DNA of 36,027 nt from JBBPZA01 sp038199375 (GTDB lineage: Bacteria > Actinomycetota > Thermoleophilia > Solirubrobacterales > Solirubrobacteraceae): the NCBI GenBank assembly GCA_038199375.1, contig JBBPZA010000046.1:1-36027 (forward strand), given 5' to 3'. The position numbers and the translations under genes are program-made. Positions 23,579-31,720 of the stretch are shown here, piece after piece. Positions within the stretch are counted from its first letter, which is position 1. Each line of letters begins with the position of its first letter. Below the pieces are notes generated by a model. It was not told the DNA's origin and did no database searches. It was given only the letters and a program-made list of their open reading frames with translations.

Positions 23579-25198
23579 TCAGCCCACCCTAGCCCACGCC
23601 GGCTCGGCGCTCAGCGCCGTCGCCCCCTCGGGCTCGGGGCCGGGGAGGCGGGCCGCTCGGGCCGCCCGGCGCTCCGCACGGGCGAGGGCGCGCTCGTGCG
23701 GCGAGGGTTGGAGCTGCCAGGCCATCGCCGCGCCGATGCCCAGGAGCGCCCAGCTGAGTGGGTCCTCGAGGAAGGCCGCGTAGACGAGCGTGTGGAGGAC
23801 GAGCGTCGCGAAGGCGGCGGCGATCGCGGCGCGGCGCATCGAGGTGAAGGCGTCGTGGAGCAGGCGTGCGAAGGCGGCGCCGAGGAGGCCGAGGTAGACG
23901 AGCAGCCCGACGACTCCCTGCTCGGCGGCAACCGTGACCGGGATCGTCTGCGACGCCGCCGCGGCGCGCTGGCGGGTCGCCTTGCGCTGGCCGCGGAACT
24001 CCTCCGCAAAGCCGCCCGAGCCGTAGCCCCACACCGGCTGGTCGCCGAAGAGCTCGAGCCCGCCCTCGACGAGGTCGACCCGGCCGCTCGAGGTCTTGTC
24101 GATCGACCGCTCGCTGCCCAGGTCCACTCCCGAGGCGCCCGACAGGGCGAGGACGACGAGCGCCGCCGCCACCGCGAGGGGGCCGACCACCATCGCCGTC
24201 CGCGCCGCGCCCCACCGCAGCGCGGCGAGGACGACGAGGCCGGCAAGCAGCGCGGCGAGGCTCGACTGCGAGAGGCTGAGCACCATTCCGGCCAGCAGGA
24301 CGAACAGGGCCGCCGCGCCCACGAGGATCCGACCCCGCTCGCGGCTCCACAGCACGACGGCGCACACCACGACGATCACCACGGCCAGGAAGCGCCCGTA
24401 GATGTTCGGATCGAAGAACAGCGAGCTCACCCGGAAGTAGGACTGGTAGCTGTTGGCATCGACCGCGTTCGAGCTGAGGAGCACGTGGTGGGTCGCGTAC
24501 TCGACGAACCCAATGCAGGCGAAGAGGGCGCCCAGTCCGATCAGGACGGCCAGGCAGCGCGTCGCCAGCTGCGCGGTCCAGCGCACGCGGGTGAGCAGGA
24601 CGAACAGCAGGGCGAACGGGACGTAGAAGAAGACCTCCTGCTCGAGCGCGTGGTCGAAGTCCGGGGAGTAGAGGGCCTGGACCGCGTAGAGCACCACGGC
24701 GGCAGCCAGCAGCTGCTCGAGGGCCGCAGGCCGCGTGCGCTCGGTGGAGCGCTTTCCGGTCGGCTCGTCGCGCTCCTCGTCCTCGGTTTCCTCGCCGAAT
24801 CGGCGCCGCAGGTGCGGCAGCGCAAAGGCGAGCGCACCGGCCCCTATCACCAGGTAGAGGGGAACGAGCAAGCTGGCCGTCTCGCCGCCCGACTCGATCG
24901 GGATCCGGAAGGGGATTGCCGCGGCCACGGCGACCGGGAACCAGCCCGGGCGGGGCTCGAGCCAGAGCGCGGCGCCTACGACCGCTCCGGCGACCAAGAC
25001 CACGGCGAGCGCGAAGAGGACCGGCCGATCGCGGAACGGCTCGAGCTGGGGGGTTCCCCAGACGTGGACGACGAGCAGGACGGGCACGAGAAAGAGCGCC
25101 CCGAGCACGGCGCCGGCACGGAGACGCTCGTCGCGAGACAGGATCGCGAGGGCGGCGAGCAGCGCCGCGAGGATGACTCCGGAGGCTTGGAGGATCAC
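23579..25198 (-). CDS. O-antigen ligase / Wzy polymerase family membrane protein (copy B)
   Basis: A 539-residue polytopic protein and clear paralogue of copy A at 10660-12342. Shared blocks are YFRVSSLFFDPNIYGRF, LSLSQSSLAALLAG, SGRVDLVEGGLELFGDQP, WGYGSGGF and TIPVTVAAEQGVVGLL. It has about 12 helices and a long outer loop between the last helices, the layout of enzymes that polymerise or ligate lipid-linked glycans outside the membrane. A charged loop with EETEDEERDEPTGK near 140-160 distinguishes it from copy A. The GTG start is fixed by the GTGA overlap (25195-25198) with the preceding FlgD-Ig gene, the same joint as in copy A. The C-terminal 40 residues are Arg/Ala-rich. Confidence 0.93.
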   Translation of the reverse strand: MILQASGVILAALLAALAILSRDERLRAGAVLGALFLVPVLLVVHVWGTPQLEPFRDRPVLFALAVVLVAGAVVGAALWLEPRPGWFPVAVAAAIPFRIPIESGGETASLLVPLYLVIGAGALAFALPHLRRRFGEETEDEERDEPTGKRSTERTRPAALEQLLAAAVVLYAVQALYSPDFDHALEQEVFFYVPFALLFVLLTRVRWTAQLATRCLAVLIGLGALFACIGFVEYATHHVLLSSNAVDANSYQSYFRVSSLFFDPNIYGRFLAVVIVVVCAVVLWSRERGRILVGAAALFVLLAGMVLSLSQSSLAALLAGLVVLAALRWGAARTAMVVGPLAVAAALVVLALSGASGVDLGSERSIDKTSSGRVDLVEGGLELFGDQPVWGYGSGGFAEEFRGQRKATRQRAAAASQTIPVTVAAEQGVVGLLVYLGLLGAAFARLLHDAFTSMRRAAIAAAFATLVLHTLVYAAFLEDPLSWALLGIGAAMAWQLQPSPHERALARAERRAARAARLPGPEPEGATALSAEPAWARVG

Positions 25199-27072
25199 CG
25201 CGGCGCCTCCAGGATCTTCCACATCTGCGCCATGAGCTGGTTGGCCCCGCGGTTTGAGTCGAGCATGGCGCTCCACTGCGGCAGTCCGGTGCGGATGACC
25301 ACGCCCCGCCCGACCCGGACCGCGGCGATCACGGGGCGATCCTCACGGGTCCCGCCGCCCGCGGCCAGACGGGTGCCGGGCCCCACCGAGGCTGTCTCCT
25401 CGACCTCGTCGAAGCCGCGGATCAAGCCGTCCGAGCCCTTCCACAGCTCGATCGTGTCCCCAGGGAAGGCCAGCAGCCGCGACCGCTCCCGGCGCAGCGG
25501 ACGCAGGCGGGCCCCGAAGGCGTCGGCCGGAGCGGCCGGCGAGGGCTCGGTCAAGCGTGTGCCGCGCACGCGGACACTGCGCCGCAGCGAGTCGGTGCCG
25601 AGGGACAGCAGGCGACCACCGCGCTGGACGTAGCCGCGCAGCGCGGCGTCGACCGTGGGCGGGAGCCAGCGTGCGTCTCCGGCGATGAGCACGCCGGGCC
25701 GGTCGCGGACCAGGGTCGGGCCGTTGCCGCGGACGAGCGCGAGGTCGGTCGTGAGGTCATACCGCTCCCGAGCGCGGTCGAGGAACTCCAGCAGCGCGCC
25801 CTCGCCGCGCCGGAAGCCGGCGGGCAGGCCTCGCGCGTAGAGCCGGCTCGTACCCACCGGCTCGCCCGATTCCAGGGTGTTGGGAACGCCGTCGCCCTCG
25901 TCGTCGACCGGGTTGCGGCCCTGCCAGGTGATCGTCGGGAGCACGACGAGGACCTTCGACGCCCTGGCGGCCTGGACGATCAGCGGCGCGCTGACGGTGC
26001 GGCCCGCCGCCCGTACCCGCACCAGGTAGGCGCCTGACCGCCCGAAAGGCGTCCGAAGGCGCAGGGCTGGCCCCGACCCGCGGCCGCGGTCGATCACCCG
26101 CGCGCGGCCCAGGCGGCGAAGCTCCCACCGGTAGGGCTTTCCCCTCGCATCGACGAACAGCCTCGCGAGCTCCCCCGCCACCACCGGCTCGCCGGGCGCC
26201 TGGACGCCGAGTGACCGCACCGTGACCCCGGCGCGGCCGGGAAGCGGCCCGCGCAGCGGCGAGCCCGAGCGCAGGTTCTGAGGCACCGCGCCGACGTTGC
26301 CCGCTCGGTCGCGCACCCGCGCGACGATCAGGTAGGTCCCAGGCGCGGCCGGCCGGCCGTCGACCCGGCCCTCCCAGCGGCCCGTGTCGTCGCCGGCGCG
26401 GCCCGGGAAGGAGGCTACGACGCGGGGTGGGACGACATCGGTGCGATAGACCTGGAAGCTCGGCGCACCGGAGCCGGCGGCGGCGGCGCTGAAGCGGAAG
26501 TCGATGGGCGCCGTGCCCCCGGCGGCCACCACCGCCGGCCCGGCGCGCTCGCCGAAGCCCAGCACGGTGACCACCGGTCGCGGAGGCGTGCGATCGAGCG
26601 CGATCTCGACCGGCAGGACGATCGTCCGCCCCTGCCGGCTGAGCTTGACCCGCGGGCGGTAGACGCCGTCGGGCGCCGGGCGGCCCGCATCGCTGCGACC
26701 GTTCCACCGGAAGGTCTGCTTAGGGCCGGCACGCAGGAAGCGGTCGTCGACCAGGCGGCGAACGACGTCGCCGTCGGCGTCGACGAGGTCGACGGTGACC
26801 GTGTCGGAGCGCTGCTCGAGCAGGAAGGAGATGCGTGCCTGGTCGTTCCTGCCGTCCCCGTTGGGCGAGAACAGGGGGTCGGTCGTCTTGTTGAGCGCAC
26901 GGACCGGCGGGTCCTGGGACTTCAAGCCCTGCGCTAGGAAGAGAGCACCGACGGTGGCGCAGGCGAGGAGTCCGAAGACCGCCTGCGCAAGTCGCGTTAC
27001 AGCTTTGTCAGGGCGACGTTCGGGACGTCCCAGTCGTGAAACGCGTCGAGGCCCTGGGGGCTCCCGGCGCAC
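25195..27072 (-). CDS. membrane-anchored FlgD-Ig protein with C-terminal amidotransferase-like domain
   Basis: A protein of about 625 residues. A basic N-terminus is followed by one transmembrane helix (LAQAVFGLLACATVGALFLAQ). A FlgD-type Ig domain comes next, with DPLFSPNGDGRND and FRWNGRSDAGRPAPDGVYRPRV. A second Ig-like repeat contains RWEGRVDGRPAAPGTYLIVARVRDRAGN. The last 270 residues, from VLVVLPTITWQGRNPVDDEGDG, resemble the GATase-like fold of N,N-dimethylformamidase large-subunit proteins; the catalytic Cys of a true amidotransferase is not evident. The start is uncertain: the GTG at 27072 includes a Pro/Arg-rich cytoplasmic stretch like the short paralogue but overlaps the phosphatase gene by 76 nt, and no closer ATG or GTG keeps the membrane helix. 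Confidence 0.82.
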   Translation of the reverse strand: MRREPPGPRRVSRLGRPERRPDKAVTRLAQAVFGLLACATVGALFLAQGLKSQDPPVRALNKTTDPLFSPNGDGRNDQARISFLLEQRSDTVTVDLVDADGDVVRRLVDDRFLRAGPKQTFRWNGRSDAGRPAPDGVYRPRVKLSRQGRTIVLPVEIALDRTPPRPVVTVLGFGERAGPAVVAAGGTAPIDFRFSAAAAGSGAPSFQVYRTDVVPPRVVASFPGRAGDDTGRWEGRVDGRPAAPGTYLIVARVRDRAGNVGAVPQNLRSGSPLRGPLPGRAGVTVRSLGVQAPGEPVVAGELARLFVDARGKPYRWELRRLGRARVIDRGRGSGPALRLRTPFGRSGAYLVRVRAAGRTVSAPLIVQAARASKVLVVLPTITWQGRNPVDDEGDGVPNTLESGEPVGTSRLYARGLPAGFRRGEGALLEFLDRARERYDLTTDLALVRGNGPTLVRDRPGVLIAGDARWLPPTVDAALRGYVQRGGRLLSLGTDSLRRSVRVRGTRLTEPSPAAPADAFGARLRPLRRERSRLLAFPGDTIELWKGSDGLIRGFDEVEETASVGPGTRLAAGGGTREDRPVIAAVRVGRGVVIRTGLPQWSAMLDSNRGANQLMAQMWKILEAPR

Positions 27073-27545
27073 AGGGCCGCCCGGATCGAGCCGCCGTGGC
27101 AGACCACCAGGGCGGGGAGGGGCCCCTGACGGACGTCCTCCAGGCCGGCCAGGACCCGCTGCTGCTGCTCGAGCAGGGATTCTCCCTCGGGGAAGCGGAA
27201 CTGTTCGCCGGCGGCTCGCCATGCGGCATACACATTCGGCTCGTTGCGCTCGACTTCCTCCCACAATTCTCCTTCGAGCCGGCCACGGTCGCTCTCGGCG
27301 AAGCGCTCGTCGACCTTCGGCTCGAGCCCGATCCGGCGCCCGACGACCTCCGCCGTCTGGAACGCGCGCTTCTTGTGGCTGCAGTAGAGGGCCTTGATCT
27401 CCACACCCTCGTCGAGCACACGCTGCGCGAGCTCTTCGGCCTGCTCGCGGCCGGTCTCGTTGAGCGGTGGGTCGATGGTGCCCATGATCCGGATCGGCTC
27501 GACGTTCGAGTCCGTCTCCCCGTGGCGGGCAAGGAAGATCGTCAT
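26997..27545 (-). CDS. histidine phosphatase superfamily protein (phosphoglycerate mutase-like)
   Basis: A 182-residue phosphatase with all catalytic residues of the branch-1 family: LARHGETDSN (Arg7, phospho-acceptor His8), SHKKRAFQTAEV (second Arg near 58), FAESDRGRLEGE (acid Glu near 83) and VVCHGGSIRA (second His near 152). It removes phosphate from small metabolites or phospho-sugars in the cytoplasm. The ATG overlaps the stop of the phosphosulfolactate synthase gene (ATGA at 27542-27545), so the two are translationally coupled. This suggests that it may dephosphorylate phosphosulfolactate in place of ComB, which is not seen in the window (inference). The downstream FlgD-Ig gene starts inside its 3' end. 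Confidence 0.93.
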   Translation of the reverse strand: MTIFLARHGETDSNVEPIRIMGTIDPPLNETGREQAEELAQRVLDEGVEIKALYCSHKKRAFQTAEVVGRRIGLEPKVDERFAESDRGRLEGELWEEVERNEPNVYAAWRAAGEQFRFPEGESLLEQQQRVLAGLEDVRQGPLPALVVCHGGSIRAALCAGSPQGLDAFHDWDVPNVALTKL

Positions 27546-28303
27546 GTTGCCTCCATCGTGTCCGAGCGCAGACCTAAGCGCAGTGTCTCCAGTGAAAGGA
27601 CGTCGCCCGGCGCGATGTTGCCGAGGTTGACGTGGGGCCCGAAGCGCTTGAGGAACCACACCTGCTGCTCCTTGCGCGGCGCCTCGAAGATGAGCCGGCC
27701 GGGGTCGATCGCGTGCGCGATCTCGTCGATGAGGCCCATGCGAACCTCGCCGTCGTGACGGTAGATGCCGACGGTGCCCGACTCCCGCGCCTCGGCGATC
27801 ACCTTCCACGCCCCCGCCTCGAGCTCCTCGCCGATCTGCTCGACCCACCGGTAGGGAGCCATGATGCGCTCGTCGTCCTTGGATCCCACCTCCGAGAAGA
27901 CGACGAAGTCGCGGGCCAGGCGCTCGATGAGCTCGAGCTTGCGCTCGTGCTCGAGCACGATCGTGCCGTCGGAGACCTCGACGTGATCGAGGTCCAGCCC
28001 GTTCAGCCAGGCGACCATCTCCTCCACCCGGCCCTGCGCGATGGCAAGCTCGGTCAGCGTCCCGCCGCAGACGACGGGCAGGCCGTGCTCCCGGTAGCGC
28101 GCGAGCTTTGGCTCGAGGTTGTCCGTCGCCAGCGCCGTTCCCCACCCTAGCTTGACGAAGTCGACGGCGCCGCCGGCCACCTCGACCAGGCCGTCGACCT
28201 CCGCTAGCGAGAGCCCCCGGTCGAGCACGTGGGTGATTCCCTCGCCGCGTGGCTTGGAGCTGCGGCTGGGCAGGTCGAGGAAGGGCGTCACGGGCGCGAT
28301 CAC
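27542..28303 (-). CDS. comA: phosphosulfolactate synthase (ComA family)
   Basis: A 253-residue (beta/alpha)8-type enzyme. ComA adds sulfite to phosphoenolpyruvate to form (R)-phosphosulfolactate, the first step of coenzyme M synthesis in archaea and of sulfolactate formation in some bacteria (family knowledge). Family blocks seen in order: LDLPSRSSKPRGEGITHVLDRGLS near 9-32, VDFVKLGWGTAL near 48-59, PVVCGGTLTELA, HVEVSDGTIVL, VFSEVGSKDD, EARESGTVGIYR and EAPRKEQQVWFLKRFGPHVNLGNI near 210-233. Start: GTG at 28303; a second GTG at 28291 is possible. It is the first gene of a contiguous operon with the phosphatase, FlgD-Ig protein, O-antigen ligase and O-methyltransferase. No other coenzyme M gene is visible. 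Confidence 0.92.
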   Translation of the reverse strand: MIAPVTPFLDLPSRSSKPRGEGITHVLDRGLSLAEVDGLVEVAGGAVDFVKLGWGTALATDNLEPKLARYREHGLPVVCGGTLTELAIAQGRVEEMVAWLNGLDLDHVEVSDGTIVLEHERKLELIERLARDFVVFSEVGSKDDERIMAPYRWVEQIGEELEAGAWKVIAEARESGTVGIYRHDGEVRMGLIDEIAHAIDPGRLIFEAPRKEQQVWFLKRFGPHVNLGNIAPGDVLSLETLRLGLRSDTMEAT

Positions 28304-28339
28304 GGCGGGTGGGGGCGCTGCGGTGCGGGGGTGCGGAGA

Positions 28340-29683
28340 CTACGTCGTCTTGTCGACGCCGACCACGACGACGACGGTGGCGTCGGCACCCGCAATCGCC
28401 TGCGTGCCCGCGTCGAGCGGGCGGACGTCGGAGACGTCGAGCACCTTGGCGACCTCCTGGCCGGCGCGCTTCTGTCCCGGCCCATAGAGGATCGCGGAGC
28501 GCGGCAGCTGCTGCTCGGAGTTGTCGGCCTCCTGGCCGCGGGCGAACCCGGCCTGCTCCACCTTGTCTGCGATGGTCGCCGCGAGGCCCGGGACCGTCGT
28601 CCCGTTGAGCACGACGACCGTGACCTGGGAGCGCACGAGAGGCTTGGCCTTGCGTCGCTTGGCCGGCGCATCGCTCTTGTCGTCGCCCTGGCTCTGGGCC
28701 GACTCCCCCTGAACGGTGTTCACCGGCGTGGCGCGCTCCTCGTTTCCGCTTCCGAGCTGAACGATGCCGATGACGATCGCCACCAGCAGCCCGAGCGCAC
28801 CCACCGCGCCGAGGCCGAGCATCCAGCGCGTTCCCGAGGAACGCTCCGGCTCGGGACCCGTCTGGCGCGGACCGGACTGCGCGCCGCGATCGGGCAGGCG
28901 CGCGCCCGGCCGGCGCAGGGCCGTCGCGGGACCCGGCGGGGAGGTGGGACGCCGCGGCCCACTCGCCCCCGAGCGCGCGACGCCGGGGCGCGGCGGCCCG
29001 GCGCCCGCTCCGGTGCCGATGACCGGAGGGCCGGCCCCCGGGCCCGGCCGGTCGACCGCCGGGGCGGCGGAGCCGGGAGCGGCGTCGCCGACGGGCGGCG
29101 GCTCGGAGGCCGGGCCGTTGGGCGTCGCCCGCTCGCGCAGGGCGGTCGGTTCGGCGGCGGCCGGCTCGAGCTCGTCTGGGCGGTCTCCACCCGCGCGGGC
29201 GGCCGCGGCACCCTGAGCGGCCGCGGTCGATGCCGCCGGTACGGCGGCTCGCTCGCCGCTCTCCTTCACCGGCCCGGCGGCCGGCCCCGGGCCGGCAGAG
29301 GCGCCGGAGCGCGCGGCCTCGCGCTGCGCGTTTCCCGCAGCGGCGGTCGCCGGCCGAGAGGCGACTCCCGCTCCAGTGGCCGCAGCGACGGCCGTGGCGG
29401 GCTGGCGAGCGGGCGGGCCGCCGGACCCGGCGGGGCGGGCGGGAGGCACCACCGGGCGCGTCGACGGCGCCACGTTGTAACGGCCCGCCAGTGCGGAGCG
29501 CTCCTGGAGCGCCGCATCGTGCTCGGGCTCGTGGCCCGCCCAATCGCGAAGGCGCCGGACCTCGCGGGCCTGGGCGAAGAAGAGCAGCGACAGGATCGCC
29601 AGACCCGGGATCGCCGCGAGGCCCGCGTAAGCGCCGATTCTCTCGATCAGATCTTGTCCGGTGAGGGCGAGAATCGTGGGCAT
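28340..29683 (-). CDS. LytR_C domain envelope protein with two membrane segments and a long disordered linker
   Basis: A 447-residue protein. An N-terminal transmembrane helix (AYAGLAAIPGLAILSLLFFAQ, 18-38) is followed by about 250 residues of Pro/Ala/Gly-rich low complexity, then a second helix (TRWMLGLGAVGALGLLVAIVIGIVQL, near 281-306) and an extracytoplasmic LytR_C domain in the last 95 residues (VTVVVLNGTTVPGLAATIADKV, then ILYGPGQKRAGQEVAKVL, then DATVVVVVG). LytR_C occurs at the C-terminus of LytR-CpsA-Psr proteins, which attach glycopolymers to peptidoglycan, and as stand-alone membrane proteins; here the catalytic LCP domain is absent, so an accessory role in wall-polymer attachment is inferred. 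TAGGAT lies 10 nt before the ATG. It sits between the dehydratase and comA genes. Confidence 0.9.
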   Translation of the reverse strand: MPTILALTGQDLIERIGAYAGLAAIPGLAILSLLFFAQAREVRRLRDWAGHEPEHDAALQERSALAGRYNVAPSTRPVVPPARPAGSGGPPARQPATAVAAATGAGVASRPATAAAGNAQREAARSGASAGPGPAAGPVKESGERAAVPAASTAAAQGAAAARAGGDRPDELEPAAAEPTALRERATPNGPASEPPPVGDAAPGSAAPAVDRPGPGAGPPVIGTGAGAGPPRPGVARSGASGPRRPTSPPGPATALRRPGARLPDRGAQSGPRQTGPEPERSSGTRWMLGLGAVGALGLLVAIVIGIVQLGSGNEERATPVNTVQGESAQSQGDDKSDAPAKRRKAKPLVRSQVTVVVLNGTTVPGLAATIADKVEQAGFARGQEADNSEQQLPRSAILYGPGQKRAGQEVAKVLDVSDVRPLDAGTQAIAGADATVVVVVGVDKTT

Positions 29684-29693
29684 GAAGCGGTGG

Positions 29694-29699
29694 ATCCTA
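29694..29699 (-). promoter_or_regulatory. candidate -10 hexamer (TAGGAT) of the LytR_C gene
   Basis: TAGGAT on the minus strand, 10 nt before the ATG at 29683; it overlaps the end of the dehydratase gene. Confidence 0.35.
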
Positions 29700-31631
29700 T
29701 TGCGGGACGCGCACGGTACGGTCCGCCCGCTCGGCGTTGAGAGTGGAGACCTTCGCGGCCAGCCCGGCGGCGTCGCCCTCGAGTACGAGCAGGTTGATCT
29801 GATCGAAGCTGCGCTCGACCCAGTCGGGGTCCAGCGGCTCGCGGTCGGCGAGAAGGATCTTGTCGGCCGGCGTGGGCTGCTCGCGCTCGTAGGGATTGAA
29901 GAGGTCCTCGTGGAGCTTCTCGCCCGGCCGCGCGCCCACGGTCTCGATGGCGATGTCGCGCTCGGGCTCGAGGCCGGAGAGGCGGATCATCTGCTCCGCG
30001 AGGTCCTGGATCGAGACCGGCTCGCCCATGTCGAGCACGAAGATCTCGCCGCCCGCGCTCAGCGAGCCCGAGCGGATGATGAGCTGGACGGCCTCGGGGA
30101 TGGTCATGAAGTAGCGCGTCATCCGCGGGTCGGTCACGGTCACCGGCCCGCCCGTCGCGATCTGGCGCCGGAAGATCGGGATCACCGAGCCCGACGAGCC
30201 CAGCACGTTCCCGAAGCGGACGATGGCGTACTTCGTGGCGGGGAAGCGCGCACCTGCCGCGTCGACGGCCCATTCGGCGAGCGCCTTGCTCGCCCCCATC
30301 ACCGTCGCCGGAGAGACCGCCTTGTCGGTGGAGACCAGCACGAAGGCGCCGACGCCCGCCTCCCCGGCGATGTGCGCCACGAGCCGGGTGGCCAGCGCGT
30401 TGTTGCGCACGGCCTCGACCGGGTTGGTCTCCATCAGGCCGACGTGCTTGTAGGCGGCCGCGTGGAAGACGACGCCGGGGCGATGCTCGGCGAAGACCTC
30501 GCGCATTCGCTCCTCCTCGCGGCAGTCGGCGAGCACCGCGGAGGCGTTGCGAACGTGGCGCTCTTCCTCGAGCTCGCGGGTGATCGCGAACAGGTTGTCC
30601 TCGGCGTGGTCGACGATCACGAGGCGCGCGGGGCTCACGCGGGCGATCTGGCGGCAGAGCTCACCGCCGATCGATCCGCCGGCGCCGGTCACCATGACGA
30701 CCTGGTTGGAAAGGTAGGAGCCGACCCGGCCGAGCTCCATGCGCACGGGCTCGCGGCCGAGCACGTCCTCGACCTGGACCTCGCGCGCCTGGCGCACCAC
30801 GCTGACGCCGCCGCTCTCGAGAATCTCGAACACCGTCGGAAGGGTGCGGACCGGTATCCCCCGGGCGCGGCAGGCGGTCACCACGCGCGCACGCAGCGAG
30901 CCGGGCGCCGAGGGGATGGCGATCAGGACCTCCTCGGGGTCGGCCTCCTCGAGGATACGGTCGAGCTCCGAGCTGGGCCCGAGCACCTTCAGGCCGTTGG
31001 CGACCCGCATGCCCCGCTTGCGCGGATCGTCGTCGACGAAGCCGATCGGGCGGTAGCCCAGCGCCGGGTTGCGAGCCATCTCCTTGAGCAGCGTCTGGCC
31101 GCCGTCGCCGGCGCCGACGATCAGCACGCCGCGCGCGTCGTGACGTGGGCGGATCCCGCGCACCCCGCCGCGCTCGAGCACCGTGCGCACCAGGAAGCGC
31201 GCGCCGCAGAGCATCGCGAGGGACAGGAGGAAGTACAGCGCGATGACGCCGGTCGGCATGCTCACCGCGACCCGCCCGCTCTCCGAGGCGACCTCGACGG
31301 GCTTGACGAGCACGATGGCGCCCACCAGCGCGAGCGTCGCGACGACGGCGCCCTTGAGCACCTGCTCGTAGTCGCGGACGCTCAGGTAGCGCCACCACTT
31401 CTGATAGAGGCCGAACAGCGCGAAGATCACCAGGCTGCCGACGACCGCCCAGACGATGGTCGCCTCGAGCAGGCGCTCGTAGCGCTCGGGCACGCTTCCC
31501 TGGTCGAAGCGAAGCGTGAACGCGAGCCAGTAGGCGAGTGCGACCAGCGCGCCGTCCACCAGGAGCTGGGGCAGTGAGTGGCGATGGACGGGAGCGGCCG
31601 CAGACCGTAGCCGTCGGCGCATTGCGCGCAT
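29697..31631 (-). CDS. membrane NDP-sugar 4,6-dehydratase/epimerase (WbpM/PglF/CapD family)
   Basis: A 644-residue protein of the long form of the family. Four N-terminal helices (about 20-145) precede a CoA-binding-like Rossmann domain (GVLIVGAGDGGQTLLKEMARNP near 165-186) and the catalytic SDR domain from 305: NAD motif VTGAGGSIGGEL (311-322), AAAYKHVGLME, STDKAVSPATVMGASK with the Met442-x3-Lys446 catalytic pair of 4,6-dehydratases, and RFGNVLGSSGSV. Such enzymes convert UDP-GlcNAc to the 4-keto-6-deoxy sugar that starts bacillosamine-, QuiNAc- or FucNAc-type pathways. The DegT aminotransferase upstream would act on that ketosugar. Start: ATG at 31631, or ATG at 31622; no Shine-Dalgarno. 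Confidence 0.94.
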   Translation of the reverse strand: MRAMRRRLRSAAAPVHRHSLPQLLVDGALVALAYWLAFTLRFDQGSVPERYERLLEATIVWAVVGSLVIFALFGLYQKWWRYLSVRDYEQVLKGAVVATLALVGAIVLVKPVEVASESGRVAVSMPTGVIALYFLLSLAMLCGARFLVRTVLERGGVRGIRPRHDARGVLIVGAGDGGQTLLKEMARNPALGYRPIGFVDDDPRKRGMRVANGLKVLGPSSELDRILEEADPEEVLIAIPSAPGSLRARVVTACRARGIPVRTLPTVFEILESGGVSVVRQAREVQVEDVLGREPVRMELGRVGSYLSNQVVMVTGAGGSIGGELCRQIARVSPARLVIVDHAEDNLFAITRELEEERHVRNASAVLADCREEERMREVFAEHRPGVVFHAAAYKHVGLMETNPVEAVRNNALATRLVAHIAGEAGVGAFVLVSTDKAVSPATVMGASKALAEWAVDAAGARFPATKYAIVRFGNVLGSSGSVIPIFRRQIATGGPVTVTDPRMTRYFMTIPEAVQLIIRSGSLSAGGEIFVLDMGEPVSIQDLAEQMIRLSGLEPERDIAIETVGARPGEKLHEDLFNPYEREQPTPADKILLADREPLDPDWVERSFDQINLLVLEGDAAGLAAKVSTLNAERADRTVRVPQ

Positions 31632-31720
31632 TGTAAGCGGCACCGCGCCCGGAACCGGCGCGCCGCGCGCTCTACGCCTTCTTCTTCTTCCTCTTGGCAC
31701 CACGGGCCGCGGCGACTTCT

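Noticed and set aside
21800..25633. A very long open frame (1277 codons) on the plus strand across the GT4, methyltransferase and O-antigen ligase genes
   Set aside because: It is antisense to well-supported genes with family motifs; its translation is rich in Arg, Glu, Asp and Gly with no domain, as expected for the mirror of GC-rich coding DNA.
31645..31665. GC-rich inverted repeat between the aminotransferase and dehydratase genes as a terminator
   Set aside because: The arms leave only a 2-nt loop or need a bulge, and no T-rich tail follows, so it is not a convincing hairpin.
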